A stretch of 64,000 nt of DNA from JABDMH01 sp965223105 (GTDB taxonomy: Bacteria > Bacteroidota > Bacteroidia > Chitinophagales > Saprospiraceae), in the NCBI GenBank assembly GCA_965223105.1, contig OZ244987.1, positions 6,138,001 through 6,202,000 of the forward strand, read 5' to 3'. Below the pieces are notes generated by a model. It did no database searches, was not told where the DNA came from, and saw only the letters and a program-made list of their open reading frames with translations. Position numbers and translations under genes: made by a program. Positions 34,776 through 43,082 of the stretch are shown piece by piece; within the stretch, counting starts at the first letter, position 1; each line of letters starts with the position of its first letter.

Positions 34776-37220
34776 ATGTCAAACAGGTCTAACCAAGTAA
34801 ATATTGCCAATCGCTGGTTTTCTGAGCAGGGATGGAAGCCATTTTCATTTCAGACGACCACCTGGCAGGCCTTTTTAGATGGTAAGTCGGGTCTGGTCAA
34901 TGCACCAACAGGAAGTGGAAAAACCTATTCGCTGATGGTGCCAATCCTATTGGAAGGCCAAAAAGATGATGTGAAGCATGGATTACAGGCGCTATGGATT
35001 ACACCAATTCGCGCTCTGGCCAAAGAAATTCAAAATGCGGGTAAACAGGCTATCGATGCTTTTGGCCTGCCGTGGCGCATCGAAACTCGAACCGGCGATA
35101 CCAAGTCATCAATCAGACAACGACAGAAGAAAAAACCTCCCCAGGTACTAATTACGACGCCCGAAAGTGTACACCTACTCCTGGCCACACCGGGATATCC
35201 AGATCTATTTAAGCATTTGAAAACCGTGGTTGTTGATGAATGGCATGAGCTGATCGGCTCCAAACGTGGGGTGCAGATGGAACTAGCGCTCAGTCATCTT
35301 AAGCACATTTGCAAGGACCTCAAAATATGGGGTATATCAGCAACGATCGGCAATATGGACGAGGCGATGGCCGTATTATTCGGTCAAACTTATCGCGATC
35401 ACAACGACTTGAAGATCATTCGTTCCGATGTGAAAAAGATCATTGAAATACAGACCATTATTCCTGAGCAAATTGATACTTTACCTTGGGCTGGTCATCT
35501 TGGTATTCGGCTCATAGACCATGTAATCCCCATCATCAAAAGGAGTCGATCCACGTTGATTTTTACTAATACTCGTGGCCAATGCGAGATGTGGTACCAA
35601 AAACTTTTGGATGTAGCACCGGAACTTACTGGCCTGCTGGCTATGCACCATGGATCGATCAGCCGTGAATTGAGAGACTGGGTCGAAAATGCCCTGCACG
35701 CCGAGAGAATCAAGGCAGTAATTTGCACTTCCAGTTTAGATGTAGGCGTAGACTTCAGACCCGTAGAAACCATCATACAGATTGGAAGTCCTAAGGGAGT
35801 AGCTCGCTTTGTACAACGGGCTGGTAGAAGTGGACATCAGCCAGGAGCATTAAGCAAGATTTACTTTCTGCCGACTCATGCCTTAGAAATTGTTGAGGGG
35901 GCTGCTTTGAAAGAGGCCATTCGTAGAGATATCATGGAGGACCGAATTCCATACATTCGAAGTTTTGATGTCCTTGTTCAGTATCTGGTTACCCTAGCAG
36001 TTTCAGAAGGGTTTGATGCTCAGCAGATCTATCATGAAGTGAAGACTACCTTTTCGTTTCAGAGTATGTCTCCGGAAGAATGGCAACAAGTCTTAGAATT
36101 TACGGTTTCAGGGGGTAGTTTAGAAGCATATCAGGAGTATCAAAAGCTAGGTAGGGATAAGAATGGTTTATACCGCATCAGACACAAGGCATTTGCTACG
36201 CGGCATCGTCTGAGCATGGGAACGATCGTGGGTGACCATTCGCTGGCAATCAAATACTTGAGTGGTAGAAAATTGGGCAATGTTGAGGAATCATTTATAG
36301 CAAAAATGAATCCCGGTGATCGATTTTGGTTTGCTGGCAGGAGTCTCGAATTGCTGAAAGTAAAAGATGACACAGCATTGGTAAAGAGAGTGAGAGCCAA
36401 GGACGGTAGAACACCTTCGTGGCAGGGAGGAAGGATGCCATTGTCTTCTCAGCTTTCGGCCATGATCAGGTTTAAGTTGCATCAATATGTTACCCAGCAA
36501 AGCATAGATGTGGAGATGCAGGCCCTAGCACCCCTTTTCGAAGTTCAGCTAGAGAGGTCTACGATTCCTCGAGAAGATGAATTTCTTATCGAATATTTTA
36601 CCGACCGGTATGGTCATCATTTGGTGATGTATCCTATGGAAGGCAGGTTTGTTCATGAGGGCATGGGAGCTCTACTTTCCTACCGTATCGCCAAGAAACA
36701 GCCCATTACTTTTTCTATTGCTATGAACGATTATGGCTTTGAATTGCTTTCAGATCAGCCCATTCCCATTGACGAAAAAGAGCTCCAAACACTATTTCAC
36801 ACCGATCGACTTCAAGAGGATATTTGGGCCAGCATCAATGCGGTGGAAATGGCTCGTACCAGATTTCGTGATATTGCAACGATTGGGGGTCTGGTCTTTA
36901 AGGGATTCCCTGGCAAGCACAAGAAGGAGAAGCACCTGCAGTCATCAACCTCATTATTGTTTAATGTCTTTAAAGATTATGATCCGGATAATCTATTGTA
37001 TCTCCAGGCATATGATGAGGCCCTTACCTTTCAACTGGAGGAAGTGCGACTGCGTAAAGCGTTAAATCGCATCAATGATCAAAATATCAGATTTATGCGA
37101 CCTAAGGTACCTACTCCATTTGCCTTTCCTATTATCGTTGACAGTTTGAGAGAAAAAATGAGCACAGAAAAAATGATGAACCGCATAGAAAGGATGCGAT
37201 TGGAGATTGAAGGACAATGA
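34776..37220 (+). CDS. Ligase-associated DEXH-box helicase (Lhr-like)
   Basis: An 814-residue superfamily 2 helicase: Walker A APTGSGKTYSL, motif Ia TPIRALAKE, DEWH-type motif II (VVDEWHELIGSKRG), SATIGN motif III, then the second RecA domain with TNTRGQCE, SSLDVGVDF and QRAGRSGH. The C-terminal portion is the long Lhr-specific extension. In many Bacteroidota and Proteobacteria this gene belongs to a DNA-repair set with an ATP-dependent DNA ligase, an exonuclease and the PdeM nuclease; here only PdeM is adjacent. Confidence 0.93.
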   Translation: MSNRSNQVNIANRWFSEQGWKPFSFQTTTWQAFLDGKSGLVNAPTGSGKTYSLMVPILLEGQKDDVKHGLQALWITPIRALAKEIQNAGKQAIDAFGLPWRIETRTGDTKSSIRQRQKKKPPQVLITTPESVHLLLATPGYPDLFKHLKTVVVDEWHELIGSKRGVQMELALSHLKHICKDLKIWGISATIGNMDEAMAVLFGQTYRDHNDLKIIRSDVKKIIEIQTIIPEQIDTLPWAGHLGIRLIDHVIPIIKRSRSTLIFTNTRGQCEMWYQKLLDVAPELTGLLAMHHGSISRELRDWVENALHAERIKAVICTSSLDVGVDFRPVETIIQIGSPKGVARFVQRAGRSGHQPGALSKIYFLPTHALEIVEGAALKEAIRRDIMEDRIPYIRSFDVLVQYLVTLAVSEGFDAQQIYHEVKTTFSFQSMSPEEWQQVLEFTVSGGSLEAYQEYQKLGRDKNGLYRIRHKAFATRHRLSMGTIVGDHSLAIKYLSGRKLGNVEESFIAKMNPGDRFWFAGRSLELLKVKDDTALVKRVRAKDGRTPSWQGGRMPLSSQLSAMIRFKLHQYVTQQSIDVEMQALAPLFEVQLERSTIPREDEFLIEYFTDRYGHHLVMYPMEGRFVHEGMGALLSYRIAKKQPITFSIAMNDYGFELLSDQPIPIDEKELQTLFHTDRLQEDIWASINAVEMARTRFRDIATIGGLVFKGFPGKHKKEKHLQSSTSLLFNVFKDYDPDNLLYLQAYDEALTFQLEEVRLRKALNRINDQNIRFMRPKVPTPFAFPIIVDSLREKMSTEKMMNRIERMRLEIEGQ

Positions 37221-37302
37221 GTGTGTTTAAAATTCAAATAGGAGTGTTGATAATTCATTTACAATACTGTGAGCTAAACCCTTGGTGCTTACCTTTGAGC
37301 TG

Positions 37303-37971
37303 ATGCCTATTCATCCGGTAAAAGATTACAAAGATCTGAGTATTTCGATCGAGGGTGAGCTATTTTTCCTAAATCCTGATCGAGCCTTGTATTGGAAAAG
37401 TGAAAATACACTAATTGTCACTGATCTCCATCTAGGCAAAATTCATCACTTTCGCAACGCAGGTATTTATCTTCCATTAAACGCTGCTATGGACAACTAC
37501 GAAAGACTGTCATCTCTTTTGTTGCAATATCAGCCGGTGAGTCTTTTGATTTTAGGCGATTTGTTTCACAGTAAGTACAACCAGGATTGGGAGACCTTTG
37601 CCGATCTCCGTTCCACTTTTTCACAGGTGGTCTTTAAACTCATACTTGGAAACCATGACATCATTGATTTCAATCTCCTCAGGATGAATGACATAGAACT
37701 ACACTCTTCTCTGGAAATCGGTCCCTTCCTATTTAGCCATCAATCAATCGCTGACCTGCAGATCTATCAAATAGGGGGGCACGTACATCCTGGTGTCAAG
37801 CTGGTTAGTAGTGGTCGGCAAAGTCTGCGGATGCCATGCTTCTATTTTGGCAAACATGAGGCACTCTTACCGGCTTTCGGGACTTTTACTGGGCTAGGCT
37901 TGATCAAGCCAGCACCAGGCTCCCGAGTTTTTGTGATCAGTGAAAATCAAGTCGCTGAGGTCTTCGGATGA
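37303..37971 (+). CDS. pdeM: PdeM-like metallophosphoesterase (ligase-associated endonuclease)
   Basis: A calcineurin-like phosphoesterase with the five metal-binding motifs in order: VTDLHLGK, LGDLFHSKYN, LGNHDI, SHQS and GGHVHPG. The length and the neighbouring Lhr-like helicase (82 bp upstream) match the PdeM nuclease of the ligase-associated DNA-damage response set. ATG 37303 is preferred to the TTG at 37282; a TACCTTTG sequence lies at 37290-37297, just before it. Confidence 0.88.
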   Translation: MPIHPVKDYKDLSISIEGELFFLNPDRALYWKSENTLIVTDLHLGKIHHFRNAGIYLPLNAAMDNYERLSSLLLQYQPVSLLILGDLFHSKYNQDWETFADLRSTFSQVVFKLILGNHDIIDFNLLRMNDIELHSSLEIGPFLFSHQSIADLQIYQIGGHVHPGVKLVSSGRQSLRMPCFYFGKHEALLPAFGTFTGLGLIKPAPGSRVFVISENQVAEVFG

Positions 37972-38141
37972 TCTTAGCTGTAGCACTGGTGCGGTCCTGC
38001 AATGCCGAACTTGTGCAAATCGGGACTCCTTAAGCGTCGCAGGGCTAAATCCGTAGGAACAGCCGCATTTTAACCAATGTACAATTACAATTGCAAGTAC
38101 AAACCGAACTTCCATTTAAATCGACTATTTTAGCCGCTTCA

Positions 38142-38750
38142 ATGACAAGGAAGGAAGATTTTAATGAAACCGACGCCCTCTTCGAGCGAGAACTTCTGCC
38201 CCATGTAGATGCACTCACTACTTTTGCATATCACCTAACCTACAATGAAGAGGACGCCAAGGACCTGGTGCAGGAAACGTTCCTCAAGGCATACCGAGCA
38301 ATACAATCATATGTCGAGGGAACGAATGCCAAAGCATGGCTGTTTAAGATTCTGAAGAACGCATATATCAACCAATACCGGAAGAAAAGCAGGCGTCCGG
38401 CAAAGGTTGATTTTGAAGAGTTCATTGGCTATCAAGATAAGGACGAAGGCAGCAGTGTGGCAGAATATCAGGATCTCCGAATGGAGATTTTTGAGAATCT
38501 TCTTGGCGATGAGGTCACTGTAGCCATCAATTCCTTACCTATTGATTTTCGCACGGTTATCTTACTTTGTGATGTCGAAGGTTTTACTTACGAAGAGATA
38601 GCCAAGATCATTGACATCCCGATTGGCACAGTAAGATCACGTTTGCATCGCGCTAGAAACATGCTCAAGGAAAAGTTAAAGCGGTATGCTGAGTCGCTAG
38701 GCTATGAAGACAAAAGAGGTAAAGGCAAATCCATCGATGAAAGCGAATAG
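38142..38750 (+). CDS. ECF-type RNA polymerase sigma factor
   Basis: A 202-residue sigma-70 family extracytoplasmic function factor. Region 2: ALTTFAYHLTYNEEDAKDLVQETFLKAYRAI and the promoter-opening AWLFKILKNAYINQYRK. Region 4: INSLPIDFRTVILLCDVEGFTYEEIAKIIDIPIGTVRSRLHRAR with its helix-turn-helix. ATG 38142 is chosen; the open frame extends to 38091 without a better start. The small gene 85 bp downstream is probably its partner. Confidence 0.95.
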   Translation: MTRKEDFNETDALFERELLPHVDALTTFAYHLTYNEEDAKDLVQETFLKAYRAIQSYVEGTNAKAWLFKILKNAYINQYRKKSRRPAKVDFEEFIGYQDKDEGSSVAEYQDLRMEIFENLLGDEVTVAINSLPIDFRTVILLCDVEGFTYEEIAKIIDIPIGTVRSRLHRARNMLKEKLKRYAESLGYEDKRGKGKSIDESE

Positions 38751-38834
38751 TCCAAAAGTTTCTTATTTTTTGTGGCTCCTAACAGCAAATAAGCAGTATG
38801 TAGTAATTTTTTATAACGAGTAAAATTCCAGGTA

Positions 38835-39071
38835 ATGCGTGCACCAAATGATTTCGATGACTTCAGAAAGAAAGTAGATATGATGTTGGACAAAGCACTG
38901 ACTAAGGAGGCCGAAGAAGAGGTAATGCGCAGCATCGAGCAAAATCCCGCCTATGAAAGACTGCTTAATAATGAGCGCAACTTTCGTGAGTTTGTTCGAC
39001 ATAGTGTAGTCCGACCCAAAGTAACTCCAGAATTTATCCAGTCGATCAAAGAGAAAGTCCGTATACATTAG
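38835..39071 (+). CDS. Small helical protein, putative anti-sigma partner
   Basis: A 78-residue, all-helical protein with no cysteine, thus lacking the zinc ligands of ZAS anti-sigma domains. Its layout (two helices, short linker, conserved-looking terminal VTPEFIQSIKEKVRI) resembles the small cytoplasmic anti-sigma proteins found beside ECF genes in Bacteroidota. The role is inferred from position only. A hairpin with a T-run follows 25 bp after its stop. Confidence 0.7.
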   Translation: MRAPNDFDDFRKKVDMMLDKALTKEAEEEVMRSIEQNPAYERLLNNERNFREFVRHSVVRPKVTPEFIQSIKEKVRIH

Positions 39072-39096
39072 CTAAGACCCAACTTTCTTCACATGT

Positions 39097-39142
39097 AAAG
39101 ATCTGAAAGGATGCACAAACCGCATCTTCTTAGATCTTTTTT
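39097..39142 (+). terminator. Intrinsic terminator or attenuator before prfA
   Basis: AAAGATCT (39097-39104) pairs with AGATCTTT (39132-39139), with an inner GATGC/GCATC stem and a T-run ending at 39142. It ends 18 bp before the prfA ATG, leaving no room for a separate promoter downstream of it. Confidence 0.65.
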
Positions 39143-39160
39143 GTTTATAGCCGGAAAAAT

Positions 39161-40231
39161 ATGACAAGCATCCTTGATAAGTTGGAAGATATCGAATCTC
39201 ACTACAAGCATCTAGAGGAGCAGATGGCCGATCCAGAAGTAATAACCAACATTGGTCGTTACTCCAAAATCAATAAGGAATATAAAGACCTTCAAGGAGT
39301 TGTAGAAGCTTATTACAATTACCGAGACCTCCTTTCAAATATTGATACTGCCAGGGAGATGTTATCAGATCCTGAAATGAAGGAAATGGCTCAAGCCGAG
39401 CTAGATCTGTGGATACCCCGGTTGGAAAATATGGAGGAGGCGATCAAACTACTGTTGATTCCTAAGGATCCCGAAGATGACAAAGATGTGATCGTCGAAA
39501 TCAGGGCTGGCACCGGAGGAGATGAGGCCAGTATTTTTGCCGGCGATCTATACCGGATGTACAGCAAATATTTTGAGCGCCAGGGATGGAAGGCTGATTT
39601 TCTACAAGTTAATGAAGGTACAGTAGGTGGATACAGTAAAATTGTCATTGAGGTCTCTGGTGATGAGGTTTATGGAAAGCTAAAATTTGAGTCCGGAGCT
39701 CACCGCGTACAACGGGTACCACAAACGGAATCCCAGGGAAGAGTCCACACCTCGGCAGCCACGGTGGTTGTAATGCCAAAATTAGAAATGGAAGACGTGG
39801 ATATAAAAAAATCTGATTTGAAGATTGATACCTTCCGGTCAAGTGGTGCTGGAGGCCAGCACGTAAATAAAACCGAGTCCGGGGTGAGATTCACCCATAT
39901 CCCAACCGGAGTCGTAGCAGAAAGTACCGATGGTCGTTCACAGATTAAAAACCGGGAAATCGCTTTACAGAGGCTGTACCAGAAAATCTACCAGTCCCAA
40001 AAATCAGCCTATGAAAGTGAGCAAGCGGCCAAACGAAGGTCCCTGGTCGGCAGTGGAGACCGCTCAGATAAAATCCGGACCTATAACTACCCACAAAACC
40101 GCGTAACCGATCATCGAATTAACCTGACACTATACAGTTTGGACAAGGTCATGGAAGGCTCTATTGATGAAATCATCGAAGCGCTGCAGGTAGCAGAAAA
40201 TGCGGAGAAACTGAAAGGTGAAGAGGTTTAA
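39161..40231 (+). CDS. prfA: Peptide chain release factor 1
   Basis: Recognises UAA and UAG stop codons. The stop-codon-reading PxT motif is present as PQT in RVPQTESQGRVHTSA, distinguishing it from RF2, and the catalytic GGQ lies in SSGAGGQHVNKTESGVR. Length (356) is typical for RF1. It has a hairpin/T-run immediately upstream, and a shared hairpin region with the convergent surface-protein gene downstream. Confidence 0.98.
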   Translation: MTSILDKLEDIESHYKHLEEQMADPEVITNIGRYSKINKEYKDLQGVVEAYYNYRDLLSNIDTAREMLSDPEMKEMAQAELDLWIPRLENMEEAIKLLLIPKDPEDDKDVIVEIRAGTGGDEASIFAGDLYRMYSKYFERQGWKADFLQVNEGTVGGYSKIVIEVSGDEVYGKLKFESGAHRVQRVPQTESQGRVHTSAATVVVMPKLEMEDVDIKKSDLKIDTFRSSGAGGQHVNKTESGVRFTHIPTGVVAESTDGRSQIKNREIALQRLYQKIYQSQKSAYESEQAAKRRSLVGSGDRSDKIRTYNYPQNRVTDHRINLTLYSLDKVMEGSIDEIIEALQVAENAEKLKGEEV

Positions 40232-40240
40232 GAACTGACA

Positions 40241-40266
40241 AGGTGCCGGGCCTCCTGCCGGCACCT
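40241..40266. terminator. GC-rich hairpin between convergent genes
   Basis: AGGTGCCGG (40241-40249) and CCGGCACCT (40258-40266) form a perfect 9-bp stem. Strong T-runs are missing on both sides, so it may block transcription in both directions only weakly. Confidence 0.42.
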
Positions 40267-40299
40267 CACAATATATCTATTCCACTAAATCCTCGACCA

Positions 40300-42150
40300 C
40301 TACTCAGATAACTTCACCTTATCTTGGACCACCTGCAAGTCCTCATAACCTAGTCGCACCCCCTTCACCTCCCAATCAAAGCTGTAATTGCCTTTGCCAT
40401 TCAGTAATTCTCTCACCTCAAATCCCTCCCTCGATTTACTCACTACAGCTACGCCTTTGGATTCGGCAGATAGGGGTGTAATTAACACGGTCATATGTTC
40501 TTCGTGTAGCATCAATTGAAAATGCTCTGGAAACTCAACGGTAGCAGTGCCTCCTTCCATGGCTGAAGTGCCTCGAAGATAGATGGCTGCCTCAGGGCCT
40601 TCCAGACTCGCATAAACGATTTGCTTTTCTGAATCATTCGGATGATCTACCCTAAAGTTCTTTACATCTGCAAAGAGCACTCCCTGTCCCTTCGCATTAA
40701 TATATGCACCAGCCCTAGCCACACTACTCTTATCATGAACCAAAATAGAACCTGAGTTTGGACCATTACCGGTGTTGCCACCGGCCCCAATCGTTACGTT
40801 GTGCGAGCCATTGTGTCCGGACCAATATCCGTATCCCCATCCATAAGCCGACTCACCAGCACGAAACATAAAGCCTTTGTTTTTTGCACCAATGAGTTGG
40901 AGTTCTGAACGGCCAGTTCTGTTGGTCTCCACCTTAAAATAAGCTTTCGTTGATAGTCCCGGGTACAACCTCAGAAATCCGCCGGTATGCGTACCACCAA
41001 TTTCCGAGGCTACGAAATGTGCCCCATCGTAGTAGCGCAGGCCCGTGTGGCTTAGTTGCATTAGAAAGTCATCTGCTTGATCTTGCCGGTAATAGGCCAC
41101 ATGATCCTTGCTCATTCTCATACCGGTCCGGCCATTGCCAGTCTTAAAGGCATATTCCTTCTTTGAGATCTGCGGATAAGGCCATTGAGATGGATGATCA
41201 TAGACTTCGATGTTGTTGAGTCTTAATTCACGCATCCTAACCGGTAGCTGAGTAGACATTGCAGTGATTTTTCCATTGTCTTTGTGTACTCCCCAGGGGG
41301 TTGTTAAGGGTATCCGTACATAGTTCCCCTGAGAAATATCCAATCTCAAGGGCTCAAGTGGATCGTTGACTTCATATATTCGCAGCGACTGTAACTCGTT
41401 CTTTGGATCGGCATCAGCGTCAGCCAATGATAATTTGATTTCATTGCCGCTAGAAATTTTCAATTTGTTTGTTTGGGCATTGTATGAGATGGTTTGCAGT
41501 TCATTTGCTGGATCTGCATCAGCATCGTCCACATTATCCTCTACCGTTCCTCCATTTGACAATTTGATCACATTGCCTTCTTTGGTGATGGTTTGGAGTT
41601 CATTTGTGGGATCAGCATCAGCGTCAGCAATAGCAGGAGCTGGTAGCGAAATCTCATTACCTCCCGATATCTTTATGGTATTGTTGTCGGCATCAAAACT
41701 TAGTGTCTGCAATTCATTATGAGGATCCGCATCGGCATCATCAACATTTTCGGCTGTTTTGGCATACATGGCGAATGGCACCGCCTCAAGAGGAGTGGTT
41801 CCTGCATATCTGAAAGTGCCACTGTTGTCGAGATCCAACTCTATATCCATGTAGTGTGGTCCTGTCGCCCAATCGATATCCTCAAATACTCCTGCCAGAG
41901 TCCTTCCCTGACCCACCGATAAGCTAAACAATCCCGTTGGTCCGGTCTCTGGCTCATGAGATTCCTGATAAACCATGGCTCCATCCTGGGATCCCTGTAT
42001 GATGGAAAGTCTAAATCCAATGGTTTGTTCCACAATTGGATCGTGATTCTGATCCCGTGCAAGACCTTGATACTTAAAACTATGCGGCATTTGTGACCAG
42101 GCCATAGGGGCAATGAGTAAACATATGATGATGTACTTAAATGCTTTCAT
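40300..42150 (-). CDS. Exported tail-fibre-like protein with four DADADPxNELQ repeats
   Basis: Signal peptide (KYIIICLLIAPMAWSQ), an N-terminal FKYQGLARDQNHDPI domain common in Bacteroidota fibre-like proteins, four DADADPxNELQ repeats (about residues 138-265) alternating with short beta segments, a variable middle, and a C-terminal domain with EGPEAAIYLRGTS and FPEHFQLML, seen in tail-fibre-like proteins. No Por sorting domain was found, so the export route beyond the inner membrane is unclear. Probably a surface adhesin or fibre. The small T9SS gene is 14 bp upstream. Confidence 0.85.
   Translation of the reverse strand: MKAFKYIIICLLIAPMAWSQMPHSFKYQGLARDQNHDPIVEQTIGFRLSIIQGSQDGAMVYQESHEPETGPTGLFSLSVGQGRTLAGVFEDIDWATGPHYMDIELDLDNSGTFRYAGTTPLEAVPFAMYAKTAENVDDADADPHNELQTLSFDADNNTIKISGGNEISLPAPAIADADADPTNELQTITKEGNVIKLSNGGTVEDNVDDADADPANELQTISYNAQTNKLKISSGNEIKLSLADADADPKNELQSLRIYEVNDPLEPLRLDISQGNYVRIPLTTPWGVHKDNGKITAMSTQLPVRMRELRLNNIEVYDHPSQWPYPQISKKEYAFKTGNGRTGMRMSKDHVAYYRQDQADDFLMQLSHTGLRYYDGAHFVASEIGGTHTGGFLRLYPGLSTKAYFKVETNRTGRSELQLIGAKNKGFMFRAGESAYGWGYGYWSGHNGSHNVTIGAGGNTGNGPNSGSILVHDKSSVARAGAYINAKGQGVLFADVKNFRVDHPNDSEKQIVYASLEGPEAAIYLRGTSAMEGGTATVEFPEHFQLMLHEEHMTVLITPLSAESKGVAVVSKSREGFEVRELLNGKGNYSFDWEVKGVRLGYEDLQVVQDKVKLSE
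41405..41745 (-). repeat. Four DNA repeats encoding DADADPxNELQ
   Basis: Near-identical blocks beginning at about 41405, 41510, 41609 and 41723 (GGATC-GCATC type on the + strand), spaced 99-114 bp. They encode the DADADPxNELQ units of the fibre-like protein. Confidence 0.75.
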
Positions 42151-42164
42151 TGGTTAGTGATTTT

Positions 42165-42650
42165 TTAGTGAATAATGAAAAGTTTGGTCTGAGTACGGAT
42201 TGTACCTTCTGTTGACACGGTGAGCAAATATTCCTGACTGGGTAGGTGATGCACATTGATCTCTGCTTGAGGCTGAAACACATCATGTTGCATGACAAGC
42301 CTACCCTGGGTATCCCAGAGACTCAACACATACCTGGCGGAGAAGTCAACCTGCACTTGTACCAGACTGCTTGCAGGGTTTGGCCAGACATTGACTTCAG
42401 AATTGATGATAGCAGCCTGATAATTGCTTGTACTCAACTTCTTGATGTCGAAAAAATGCAGAAACCCATGCTCAATGGTACCTCCGAATTGATAAGAATG
42501 GGTCAGGATTTCACCCAGCGTAAAGTCGACACTACCCGTGGCCAACACATAGTAACCGGCTGCAGTCGACAAAACTTGAGGGTGGTCATTTTGCGCCATC
42601 AAGCTCACAGGGAGCAGAAAGATGGTCAAGTATAAATATGTTCTAGTCAT
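42165..42650 (-). CDS. Small T9SS-secreted protein
   Basis: Signal peptide (TIFLLPVSLMAQ), a short domain with the STAAGYYVLATGSVDFTLGEI pattern usual in small Bacteroidota surface proteins, and a C-terminal Por sorting domain (VNVWPNPASS ... LSLWDTQGRLVMQHD ... EYLLTVS ... TKLFIIH). No catalytic motif. It is the upstream member of a two-gene unit with the fibre-like protein, suggesting joint surface display. Confidence 0.9.
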   Translation of the reverse strand: MTRTYLYLTIFLLPVSLMAQNDHPQVLSTAAGYYVLATGSVDFTLGEILTHSYQFGGTIEHGFLHFFDIKKLSTSNYQAAIINSEVNVWPNPASSLVQVQVDFSARYVLSLWDTQGRLVMQHDVFQPQAEINVHHLPSQEYLLTVSTEGTIRTQTKLFIIH

Positions 42651-43082
42651 CTCGTGATTTTTTTCTTAAAGGTTAGCCTTGGTACACTGGATAGTAAGCA
42701 CTGAAATCACATTGTCAACCTCTATAAGAAGCAGAGGATTAGAGGTAAACAAAGGCGAATACTGTTAGGAGATTTTTAACATTTGTCTCACCCCTGGATA
42801 TATTTAGTAATGGTCCAGTTGCGAGTTGTGCGCACGCACATACAAGAGTTAGGTAACCGCAGAAGATTTTGCAATTTTGAAAATCGCTGATTTCTGACGA
42901 ACTCGATTGCACAAATCTGCAACATCTTTAGGCCCCTAGTTCAAGTCATGAACAATAGTAACTCTAGCAACTAAAGGTTGTATATTCCAATGGGTATGAT
43001 TGGACCTAGAACAAAGAAAGAGACTAAATCTCCTTTGTGGAGATGTAATCTAACCCTAATTGGCTCCTTCAGATCACTGCCC
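42651..43082. other. Intergenic region with short palindromes, no gene seen
   Basis: 432 bp without a credible coding frame. It contains a perfect palindrome-like TGTGCG-CA-CGCACA at 42827-42840 and a hairpin ATCTCC-TTTGT-GGAGAT at 43028-43044 that could weakly terminate odhB on the minus strand. No clear promoter with both boxes was found. Confidence 0.5.

Noticed and set aside
37972..38141. Possible small RNA between pdeM and the sigma factor
   Set aside because: Several short GC-rich segments looked structured, but no stable stem series, promoter or terminator could be found.
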